Positions 1-6,153 of a stretch of 6,217 nt of DNA are shown here, one piece after another. Source of the DNA: Xanthobacteraceae bacterium (GTDB lineage Bacteria > Pseudomonadota > Alphaproteobacteria > Rhizobiales > Xanthobacteraceae); assembly GCA_030043175.1 (NCBI GenBank), contig JASHYD010000290.1, forward strand, positions 1-6,217, given 5' to 3'. The position numbers and the translations under genes were made by a program. A model generated the notes under the pieces. It saw only the letters and a program-made list of their open reading frames with translations, was not told the origin of the DNA and did not search any database. Within the stretch, counting starts at the first letter, position 1. Every line of letters starts with the position of its first letter.

Positions 1-1
1 G

Positions 2-475
2 CCGGTGCCGATCCTGACCGGATTCGGGTCGCCACTGATGGGACGGCTCAGTTCGCGGATCGGCGGGCGATTGCCGTCGGGGCTCGGCGCGCTCATCGTA
101 GCGGCCGGGCTCCTGCTCTATCTTCGCGTCGGCGCGGTCGATGCCAGCTACTGGCGCGACGTGCTGCCGCCGACGCTGGTGGTCGCGCTCGGCATGGCTG
201 TGTGCGTCGCGCCACTCACGGCCACGGTGATGAACTCCGTCAATGCCGATCATGTCGGCGCGGCGTCAGGATTCAACAGTGCGGTGGCGCGTCTGGGCGG
301 ATTGATCGCGACCGCGCTCCTGGGATTCGCGTTCGCCGAGCAGGGATCGGGCGCCACCTTGGTCGCAAGCGCCCACGTAGCCGCACTCGCCGGCGCAGGT
401 CTGGCGGCACTGGCGGGTGCGAGCGGTCTGCTCCTCATCCGCAAGCTGCCCGCCAAGGAGGTGGTGCACCGGTGA
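2..475 (+). CDS. MFS transporter, DHA2 (EmrB/QacA-like) family, C-terminal part (5' end outside window)
   Basis: The frame is open from the left edge to a TGA at 473-475, giving about 158 C-terminal residues. The visible part starts with a PILTGFGSPLMGRLSSRIGGR stretch, which matches the G-x-L-S-D-R-x-G-R cytoplasmic loop of major facilitator transporters. Four hydrophobic helices follow: ALIVAAGLLLYLRVG, a long PPTLVVALGMAVCVAPLTA helix, NSAVARLGGLIATALLGFAF, and a final AALAGAGLAALAGASGLLLI before a short basic tail. The pattern VAPLTATVMNSV...HVGAASGFNSAVARLGG is typical of late helices in the 14-helix drug:H+ antiporter-2 family, which exports drugs or organic compounds across the inner membrane. 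The GTG at 5 lies inside the protein and is not the real start. The substrate cannot be told. The gene ends 80 bp before the Liv-type relic and need not share its function. Confidence 0.85.
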   Translation, partial: PVPILTGFGSPLMGRLSSRIGGRLPSGLGALIVAAGLLLYLRVGAVDASYWRDVLPPTLVVALGMAVCVAPLTATVMNSVNADHVGAASGFNSAVARLGGLIATALLGFAFAEQGSGATLVASAHVAALAGAGLAALAGASGLLLIRKLPAKEVVHR

Positions 476-555
476 ACGCAATCCACACAACGGTGACTCC
501 GGTCATTTGATGTCCAGCGTGACAGTGGTGAGATAGCCTTTCGAAAGCAGTTTCC

Positions 556-1462
556 ATGCTCCTTTTCGTCGAACTGCGCCTCAACGGCCTGCAATTCGGG
601 TTGCTGCTGTTCCTGCTCGCCACCGGGCTGACGCTGGTGTTTGGCATCATGGACCTTGTCAACTTGGCGCACGGCTCGTTCTACATGCTGGGAGCCTACT
701 TTGCTGCGACCTTCGTGGCGCTGACCGGAAGCTCTGTGCTCGGCGCCGTGCTGGTGCTGGCGGCGACCCTGGTGGTCGGAATGGCCGCCGAGCTGATCGT
801 GATCCGCAAACTCTATGGCCGCGATCACCTCGACCATGTGCTCGGCACTTTCGGATTGATCCTGTTCTTCAACGAGCTGGTGTGGCTCATATGGGGACCG
901 GCCGGCATAAACCTGCCGCTGCCGACGTCTCTCAGTCAGTCGATCGAGATTCTCCCGGATGTATATTATCCAGCGTACCGGATTGCGATCGTTGCGGTGG
1001 GAATCGCGGTCGCCCCGCCTCTCTATGTCGCGGTGATGCGCGCATGCGTCGGCATGCTCATCCGCGCCGGCGCGTCCAACCGCGAAATGGTCGGTGCGCT
1101 CGGCGTCAACATCCAATTGCTCTACACGTTTGTGTTCGGCGCCGGGGCGGCTCTCGCGGGTCTTGCTGGATTGATCGAGGCACCAATCCTCACCGCACAG
1201 ATCGGCATCGGCGAGAACATCCTGATCGTCGCCCTGGTGGTCATCATCATCGGCGGGGTTCCGGGGCGCCTTCATGGCGGCGATTTTCGTCGGCCTCGTC
1301 GATACCGTCGGGCGCGGCTTCCTGCCCGAACGTTCCGCCTCGTGATGACACCGGCCGCAGCGTCCGCACTCGCCCCCGCGCTGTCATCGATGCTGATTTA
1401 TCTGCTGATGGCCGTCGTTCTCGCGCTGCGCCCGCAAGGCTTTTCCTGTGGACAGCAAATGA
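556..1462 (+). pseudogene. livH-type ABC permease remnant, nearly full length with three frame lesions
   Basis: The N-terminal ~230 residues are an ordinary LivH-type inner-membrane permease of the branched-chain amino acid/aromatic acid ABC family. LLLFLLATGLTLVFGIMDLV, NLAHGSFYMLGAY and VGALGVNIQLLYTFVFGAGAALAGLAG are standard family segments. After IIIGG (near 1255) the protein turns into a non-family Arg-rich stretch, while the next frame encodes the expected RGAFMAAIFVGLVDTVGRGF (1262-1321) and continues LPERSAS to a TGA at 1343. The original frame then resumes the family sequence from FRLVMTPAAASALAP (1333 on) to LALRPQG (ending 1440). The last codons FPVDSK and a TGA (1460-1462) sit once more in the next frame. 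In clusters like this the transporter is expected to take up benzoate or a similar aromatic acid (inference from context). Confidence 0.8.
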
Positions 1463-1761
1463 GCGCGTTATTTCTTGCCGTGCTGCTGGCCTATGTGGTC
1501 GCCACGGGTCAATTCTTCCCGCTCTCACTGTTCACCCGCGTCCTCATCCTGGCGCTTGCCGCAACCAGCCTCAATCTTGTCTTGGGTTACGGCGGCATGG
1601 TGAGCTTCGGCCATGCCGCCTATCTCGGCCTCGGCGGCTATGTGACCGGCATCCTTGCCAAGCAAGGCATAACCTCGGGGTTCGTGCAGCGGCCGTTGGC
1701 GATTGCAGCATCGGCAGTGTCCGCGCTGATCGTGGGCGCACTGTCGCTGCGCGCACGCGGC
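1459..1761 (+). pseudogene. livM-type ABC permease, N-terminal fragment (~101 codons)
   Basis: The ATG at 1459 overlaps the ancestral livH stop as ATGA, the usual livH/livM arrangement. The protein begins MSALFLAVLLAYVVATGQFF and continues with the family hallmarks ALAATSLNLVLGYGGMVSFG and HAAYLGLGGYVTGILA, then a further helix AASAVSALIVGALSLRARG. In family members, LRARG is followed by a YF-rich segment and about 200 more residues with several membrane helices. Here the sequence switches at about 1759-1768 directly into the ATPase sequence of LivF. LivM proteins are usually somewhat over 300 residues long, so roughly two thirds is missing. The frame is now continuous with the livH remnant upstream. 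Confidence 0.8.
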
Positions 1762-1989
1762 GAGGCGACCGAGGGTCTGGCGCCGCTGATCCGCGAGGAA
1801 ATCTGGCGCTGCCTTATGGCACTCAAACGGGCCGGCCAGTCGATCTTCGTCATCGACAAGAATGTCGACGCGCTGATCGAGATCGCTGACCGCCATTACG
1901 TCAGCGAACGCGGCCGCATCACCTGGAGCGGAACGTCGCGCGGGCTTGTTGCCGCCCCTGATGTCCACCACCGATATCTCGGGATTTAG
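1762..1989 (+). pseudogene. livF-type ABC ATPase, C-terminal fragment (75 codons)
   Basis: The fragment starts inside the Walker B/D-loop region. EATEGLAPLI corresponds to the usual DEPTEGLAPLI of LivF ATPases, with the Asp lost and Pro replaced by Ala at the junction. It continues with REEIWRCLMALKRAGQSIFV, then IDKNVDALIEIADRHYV at the switch-loop position (usually VEQN in LivF), and the normal C-terminus ERGRITWSGTS...HHRYLGI, ending at TAG 1987-1989. Walker A, the Q-loop and the LSGGQ signature are absent, so it cannot bind or hydrolyse ATP as such. The stop lies 4 bp before the hydrolase ATG, which suggests the hydrolase was originally co-transcribed as the next gene of the transporter operon. 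Confidence 0.82.
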
Positions 1990-1993
1990 CAAA

Positions 1994-2782
1994 ATGGCTC
2001 TGGCTGACAACGGCTTCCTCGACATCGGACCCAGCCGGCTCGAGTACAAAATGATCGGACCTCGCCCCGGTGAAGCCGCGACGTGGGTGCTGCTGCACGA
2101 GGGCCTTGGATCCGTTGGGCTATGGGGCGATTTTCCAAACCGCCTTGCGGCGGCGACCGGCCTCGGAGTGTTCGCCTATTCGCGCTCCGGCTACGGCCGC
2201 TCCAACCCGTCAGTGTTGCCGCGGCGTGTGACCTTCATGCACGAGGAGGCCCGCGACGTGCTGCCCCGCGTGCTCGATGCCATTTCCCTACGCCGCGGCA
2301 TCCTGCTCGGTCATAGTGACGGAGCGTCAATTTCCGTGATCTACGCAGGCAGCGTGGCCGACTATCGCATCCGCGGCCTGGTGCTGCTGGCACCCCATTT
2401 CTTCACCGAAAAGTTCGGCGTCGCCGAGATAGCGCGCATGCGAGAGGCCTATCGGACCACGGATTTGCGTGCGAAGCTCGCAAAATGGCACGCGGACCCG
2501 GACAATGCATTCGAGACCTGGAGCGGCCCATGGCTCGAGCCGGCTTTTCAAGAGTGGGACATTACCGAGGAGCTTGCCTACATCCGCGTGCCGATCCTCA
2601 TCGTTCAGGGCGACGAGGACCAATACGGCACGCTGCGACAGATCGAAGTTGCCAAGGAGGAGTGCTATTGTCCGGTGGAAACCGTGATCTTGAAAGGTAT
2701 TCGCCACGTCCCGCATCGCGAGGCGCCGGCGGCGACCACGACCGCGATAGTGGATTTTGCGCGGCGGCTGCAGATAGACTGA
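1994..2782 (+). CDS. Alpha/beta hydrolase of the benzoate (box) cluster
   Basis: This is a 262-residue cytoplasmic alpha/beta-hydrolase-fold enzyme with no signal peptide. The fold is shown by the oxyanion-hole segment LLHEGLGSVGLWGDFP (from about residue 33), FAYSRSGYGRS (60-70), the nucleophile elbow GHSDGAS with Ser108, ILIVQGDEDQYG carrying the likely acid residue (Asp207 or Asp209), and GIRHVPHRE with the likely catalytic His238. Length is normal for the family. ATG 1994 is chosen because the protein then begins MALADNGFLDIGPS and starts just after the livF relic stop. ATG 1961 and TTG 1946 in the same frame would overlap that relic and have no better ribosome site. Hydrolases of this type recur beside box genes and have been proposed to act on lactones or CoA thioesters; the substrate here is inferred only. 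The gene appears intact, unlike the DNA upstream. Confidence 0.85.
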   Translation: MALADNGFLDIGPSRLEYKMIGPRPGEAATWVLLHEGLGSVGLWGDFPNRLAAATGLGVFAYSRSGYGRSNPSVLPRRVTFMHEEARDVLPRVLDAISLRRGILLGHSDGASISVIYAGSVADYRIRGLVLLAPHFFTEKFGVAEIARMREAYRTTDLRAKLAKWHADPDNAFETWSGPWLEPAFQEWDITEELAYIRVPILIVQGDEDQYGTLRQIEVAKEECYCPVETVILKGIRHVPHREAPAATTTAIVDFARRLQID

Positions 2783-2886
2783 CGATGGGACGGGCGGCAT
2801 TGCCGAGCGCGACCCGGCACTCCATCTGTCGGCAAGGAACTGCGTCGGTCGAGTCCGCGGGCGGCGTGGGGATCGTGCATCTAGTC

Positions 2887-2893
2887 GGAGGAG
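2887..2893 (+). promoter_or_regulatory. Shine-Dalgarno of boxC (GGAGGAG)
   Basis: GGAGGAG lies 3 bases before ATG 2897 and fixes the start of boxC. The 114-bp gap after the hydrolase (2783-2896) contains no gene. I see no convincing promoter or terminator in it, so boxC may be read through from upstream. Confidence 0.8.
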
Positions 2894-2896
2894 CAA

Positions 2897-4666
2897 ATGG
2901 TGCAAGCCGAGCAAAAGCTCGCCAACGGGGCGGCGCGCATCGACTTTGCCACCGAGCCGTCACGCTATCGGCATTGGAAGCTTGGCGTTAACGGCAAGGT
3001 CGCGACCCTCCTGCTCGACGTCAATGAGAAGGGCTCCTTGTTCGCGGGGTACGATCTCAAGCTCAACTCCTACGACCTTGGCGTCGATATCGAGCTCGCC
3101 GATGCGTTCGAACGCGTCCGGTTCGAGCATCCCGAGGTCCGGGTGGTGCTGCTGCGGTCCGGCAAACCGCGAGTGTTCAGCGCCGGCGCGAACATCAGGA
3201 TGCTGGCCGGCGCAAGCCATGCCCACAAAGTGAATTTCTGCAAGTTCACCAACGAGACACGCAACGGCATCGAAGACGCGAGCGCCGCATCGGGCGTGCG
3301 CACCATCTGCGTCATCAACGGGACTGCGGCAGGCGGCGGCTACGAACTCGCGCTGGCAGCCGATCACATTATTCTCGTCGACGATGGCGCGTCAGCGGTG
3401 TCCCTGCCCGAGGTGCCGTTGCTCGCGGTGCTGCCAGGCACCGGCGGTCTGACGCGCATCACCGACAAGCGCAAGGTTCGGCGCGACCGCGCCGATGCTT
3501 TTTGCACCACCGAAGAGGGCATCAAGGGCAAACGCGCTGTCGAATGGCGCCTGGTGGACGAGGTGGCTCCGCACTCGCGTCTCGAGGCCGTCATCGCGGA
3601 GCGGGTGCAAGAATTCGCCGCGAACGCCGATCAGTCCCCTTCCGACCCTCCGTCGCCCCCCAACCTTGCCTCCCCCGCAAGCGGGGCAGGATCGGCGAGA
3701 AGGCGAGGGGAGCGCCAGGAGGGTGCAGGCATCGCCCTGACGCCATTGGAACGCAAGCTCAGCGCCGATCGCCGCGAATACAAATATGTGTCGGTTGCAT
3801 TCGATCGCGCCGGACGGGTTGCGACGATAACGCTGCGCGGCCCTGATGTGCCGCCACCGAACTCGGCCGAGGAGATGGCAGGCCGGGGCGCAGCATTCTG
3901 GCCACTGCGGCTCGCGCGCGAATTGGACGACGCCGTTCTGGACATCCGTCTCAACGAACTCGACGTCTCGACCGCCGTGTTCAAATCGGACGGAGAACCG
4001 GGCGCCGTCCTCGACTACGATCTTTTTCTCGACCGACAGGCCCACCACTGGTTGGCGCGCGAAATCCGCCTCAAATGGAAACGCGTGCTCAAGCGCATCG
4101 ATCTGACGTCGCACTCACTGGTTGCGCTTATCGAGCCCGGCTCTTGCTTTGCCGGCACGCTTGCCGAGATCGTGTTTGCGGCGGACCGTTCCTATATGCT
4201 GATCGGCAGCCGCGACGGAGACAACCGGCCGCCGGCCGCGATCATCCTGGGAGAGGTCAATCTGTCGGGTGCGCTTGCAATGAGCAATGGCCTCGACCGA
4301 TTGAGCACGCGCTTTCTCGGCGAGCCTGAGGCGCATCACACGGCGCGTCGGGCGGTCGGCAAGGTGTTGGAGGCCAGAACCGCGGAAACGCTCGGCCTTA
4401 TCACCTTCGCACTCGATGACATCGACTGGGACGACGAAATCCGCGTTTTCCTTGCGGAGCGCGCCAGCTTTTCGCCCGACAGCCTGACAGGTCTGGAAGC
4501 CAATCTGCGCTTCGCCGGCCCGGAGACCATGGAAACCAAGATCTTTGCTCGCCTCACTGCGTGGCAGAACTGGATATTCCAGCGGCCGAACGCGACCGGC
4601 GAGGCGGGCGCGCTGTCGCGCTACGGCACCGGCCGCAAGCCGGAATTCGACACCAGACGGACGTGA
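2897..4666 (+). CDS. boxC: Benzoyl-CoA-dihydrodiol lyase BoxC (EC 4.1.2.44), with an in-frame linker insertion
   Basis: BoxC hydrolytically opens the ring of 2,3-epoxybenzoyl-CoA, giving 3,4-dehydroadipyl-CoA semialdehyde and formate in the cytoplasm. The 589-residue protein has two crotonase-like halves. The first (about 25-245) carries the CoA/oxyanion motifs FSAGANIRML (94-103) and NGTAAGGGYELALAADH (141-157), then LPGTGGLTRITDKRKVRRDR (179-198), a BoxC signature. The second (about 280-575) carries ALIEPGSCFAGTLAEIVFAA (410-429) and the highly characteristic LTGLEANLRFAGPETMETKI (530-549) and TAWQNWIFQRPNA (554-566). BoxC proteins are usually near 555 residues. The excess of about 30 matches a Pro/Ser/Arg-rich stretch at residues 247-276, between ANADQ and GIALTPLER, encoded by a palindrome-bearing insert. 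No frameshift or stop was found, so the enzyme is probably functional. boxB follows after 28 bp, evidently in the same operon. Confidence 0.95.
   Translation: MVQAEQKLANGAARIDFATEPSRYRHWKLGVNGKVATLLLDVNEKGSLFAGYDLKLNSYDLGVDIELADAFERVRFEHPEVRVVLLRSGKPRVFSAGANIRMLAGASHAHKVNFCKFTNETRNGIEDASAASGVRTICVINGTAAGGGYELALAADHIILVDDGASAVSLPEVPLLAVLPGTGGLTRITDKRKVRRDRADAFCTTEEGIKGKRAVEWRLVDEVAPHSRLEAVIAERVQEFAANADQSPSDPPSPPNLASPASGAGSARRRGERQEGAGIALTPLERKLSADRREYKYVSVAFDRAGRVATITLRGPDVPPPNSAEEMAGRGAAFWPLRLARELDDAVLDIRLNELDVSTAVFKSDGEPGAVLDYDLFLDRQAHHWLAREIRLKWKRVLKRIDLTSHSLVALIEPGSCFAGTLAEIVFAADRSYMLIGSRDGDNRPPAAIILGEVNLSGALAMSNGLDRLSTRFLGEPEAHHTARRAVGKVLEARTAETLGLITFALDDIDWDDEIRVFLAERASFSPDSLTGLEANLRFAGPETMETKIFARLTAWQNWIFQRPNATGEAGALSRYGTGRKPEFDTRRT
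3635..3724 (+). repeat. Palindromic low-complexity insert inside boxC
   Basis: About 90 bp (30 codons) interrupts the BoxC linker in frame; the boundaries are estimated from the protein. The left half is pyrimidine-rich and the right half purine-rich. A central hairpin pairs 3669-3678 with 3681-3690 around CCCCGC-AA-GCGGGG, with one C/C mismatch. Outer arms ACCCTCC (3645-3651) and GGAGGGT (3718-3724) also match. The CCCCGCAAGCGGGG core resembles small palindromic repeats common between genes in Rhizobiales genomes (recalled, not searched). The encoded peptide (PPSPPNLASPASG, then SARRRGERQ) is unlike the rest of BoxC and is probably an unstructured linker. Confidence 0.65.
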
Positions 4667-4683
4667 AAACAATAAAGAACAAC

Positions 4684-4689
4684 AGGAGG
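4684..4689 (+). promoter_or_regulatory. Shine-Dalgarno of boxB (AGGAGG)
   Basis: A perfect AGGAGG lies 5 bases before ATG 4695, which decides the boxB start against the in-frame extension that reaches back to 4545 inside boxC. The whole boxC-boxB gap is 28 bp (4667-4694), A-rich, with no terminator. Confidence 0.9.
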
Positions 4690-4694
4690 CCTCG

Positions 4695-6140
4695 ATGGAT
4701 GCCATCAACGTCGACTATTCGACCAAGATCCCCAACAATGTCGGGCTCACCGAGGATCGCCGGATTCTGCGGGCGCTTGAAGGCTGGCACCCCGGCTATC
4801 TCGACTGGTGGCATGACATGGGACCGGAGGGATTCCAGGAAGCGCTGGTCTATCTGCGCACGGCCGTATCCGTGGACACCAAGGGTTGGGCGAAATTCGA
4901 CTACGTGAAGATGCCCGAATACCGCTGGGGCATTCTGCTCGCGCCCCATGAGGACAATCGGACGATTCCGTTCGGACAACATTTGGGTGAACCGGCCTGG
5001 CAGGATGTGCCCGGCGAATACCGGGCCATGCTGCGGCGCCTGATTGTGATCCAGGGCGACACCGAGCCGGCGTCGGTCGAGCAGCAGCGCCATCTCGGCA
5101 AGACCGCGCCCTCACTCTACGACCTGCGTAACCTGTTTCAGGTTAACGTCGAGGAGGGCCGCCACCTGTGGGCGATGGTCTATCTCCTGCACAAATTTTT
5201 CGGCCGCGACGGACGGGAGGAGGCGGACGAATTGCTGCGCCGTCGCTCCGGCAGCACCGACGCCCCGCGCATGCTGGGCGCCTTCAACGAACAGACGCCG
5301 GACTGGCTGTCGTTTTTCATGTTCACCACCTTCACGGATCGCGACGGCAAGATGCAGCTCGAAAGCCTTGCTCAATCGGGCTTCGATCCGCTATCACGCA
5401 CCTGCCGATTCATGCTGACCGAGGAAGCCCACCACATGTTTGTGGGCGAGACCGGCATCGGGCGCATCGTTGCGCGCACTTGCGAGGCCATGAAGGTCGC
5501 TGGCATCCACGACCCGGAGAAGATAGAAACGGTACGCACGCTCGGCGTCATCGACCTGCCGACCATTCAAAAGAAGCTCAATCTGCACTACTCCCTTTCC
5601 CTCGACCTGTTCGGCGCTGAGGTCTCCACCAACGCCGCCAATTCCTTCAACGCCAGCCTCAAAGGCCGCTTCCACGAGAGGCGGATCGACGACGATCACC
5701 GACTTGAGAACGCGACCTATCCGGTGCTCAAGCTCGTCGGCGGCGAGGTCAAACGCATGGACGAGCCGGCACTGACCGCGCTCAATATGCGCCTGCGCGA
5801 TGATTATACGGCCGATTGCGCCAAAAGCGTCGAGCGCTGGAATAAGATTATCGAGAAATCGGGCATTGCCTTCAGGCTGCGGCTGCCCCATGTGGCGTTC
5901 CATCGTCAGATCGGGGAATTTCGTGATGTTCACACCACGCCCTACGGCGAACTCATCGATAGAGAGGCCTGGACGCACCGAAGCTGCCACTGGCTGCCGT
6001 CGCCGCACGACGGCCAATTTATTGCTAAATTGATGCAGCCGGTACGCGAGCGCGGACAATTCGCCGGCTGGATCGCGCCCCCCAAAATCGGCATCGACAA
6101 CAAGCCGGGGGATTTCGAATATGTGAAGATTGCCGCGTAG
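4695..6140 (+). CDS. boxB: Benzoyl-CoA 2,3-epoxidase, oxygenase component BoxB (EC 1.14.13.208)
   Basis: BoxB is the di-iron oxygenase that, with the reductase BoxA, NADPH and O2, converts benzoyl-CoA to 2,3-epoxybenzoyl-CoA, the first committed step of the aerobic CoA-dependent benzoate route. The product is 481 residues, close to the usual ~475, and soluble. The characteristic opening YSTKIPNNVGL (8-18) is present, as are LLAPHEDNRTIPFG (81-94) and the family C-terminal part THRSCHWLPS (427-436). The di-iron ligands expected from the family are all visible at a constant offset from those I recall for Azoarcus BoxB: Gln120 and Glu124 in IQGDTEPASVEQQ, Glu154 and His157 in NVEEGRHLWAM, Asp215 in TTFTDRDGK, and Glu244 and His247 in LTEEAHHMF. 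No lesion is seen. It follows boxC in the same operon. boxA is not in the window. Confidence 0.96.
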   Translation: MDAINVDYSTKIPNNVGLTEDRRILRALEGWHPGYLDWWHDMGPEGFQEALVYLRTAVSVDTKGWAKFDYVKMPEYRWGILLAPHEDNRTIPFGQHLGEPAWQDVPGEYRAMLRRLIVIQGDTEPASVEQQRHLGKTAPSLYDLRNLFQVNVEEGRHLWAMVYLLHKFFGRDGREEADELLRRRSGSTDAPRMLGAFNEQTPDWLSFFMFTTFTDRDGKMQLESLAQSGFDPLSRTCRFMLTEEAHHMFVGETGIGRIVARTCEAMKVAGIHDPEKIETVRTLGVIDLPTIQKKLNLHYSLSLDLFGAEVSTNAANSFNASLKGRFHERRIDDDHRLENATYPVLKLVGGEVKRMDEPALTALNMRLRDDYTADCAKSVERWNKIIEKSGIAFRLRLPHVAFHRQIGEFRDVHTTPYGELIDREAWTHRSCHWLPSPHDGQFIAKLMQPVRERGQFAGWIAPPKIGIDNKPGDFEYVKIAA

Positions 6141-6153
6141 GACGAAACGCGGA

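Larger units (their letters stand above)
556..1989 (+). pseudogene. Chimeric 477-codon reading frame made of collapsed livH-livM-livF
   Basis: One open frame joins pieces of three Liv-type ABC transporter genes. Codons 1-301 derive from the permease LivH, 302-402 from the N-terminus of the permease LivM, and 403-477 from the C-terminus of the ATPase LivF. A working transporter of this family needs two complete permeases, two ATPases (LivG, LivF) and a binding protein. Here the Walker A motifs, the ABC signature, all of LivG and most of LivM are gone. A product, if made, would be a membrane protein with a useless ATPase tail. I infer a pseudogene created by several small deletions plus one of roughly 1.8-2 kb. 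The open frame survives because this GC-rich DNA has few stop codons. No strong Shine-Dalgarno precedes ATG 556 (only GAAAG at 543-547). A sequencing or assembly error could explain single-base lesions but hardly the large junction. Confidence 0.8.

Noticed and set aside
476..555. Promoter or operator between the MFS gene and livH
   Set aside because: I see no convincing -35/-10 pair or inverted repeat in these 80 bases.
250..1275. Long open frame on the minus strand (341 codons) opposite the MFS end and livH
   Set aside because: Its translation is rich in Arg, His, Asp and Gln without family features, and it lies antisense to convincing transporter sequence. It is a shadow of GC-rich codon use.
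1250..1465. Programmed ribosomal frameshifting as an explanation for the livH frame changes
   Set aside because: The lesions are apparent deletions of about 8, 1 and 2 bases at three places, without a slippery heptamer and downstream structure at each. They accompany a large gene deletion, so decay is simpler.
1946..1993. Alternative hydrolase starts TTG 1946 and ATG 1961
   Set aside because: Both lie inside the livF remnant, add residues encoded by its last codons in another frame, and have no better ribosome site than ATG 1994.
2876..2904. Two TGCA motifs around the boxC start as possible BoxR/BzdR-type operator parts
   Set aside because: TGCA is frequent by chance, one copy lies in the coding start, and no extended palindrome surrounds them. 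The evidence is too thin to call an operator.
3669..3690. The boxC hairpin as a transcription terminator
   Set aside because: It lies in the middle of an intact gene, has no T-tract after it, and the conserved BoxC second half follows in frame.
4545..4694. In-frame upstream extension of boxB by 50 codons
   Set aside because: It overlaps the conserved C-terminus of boxC, reads as Arg/Ala-rich nonsense, and the perfect AGGAGG before ATG 4695 marks the real start.
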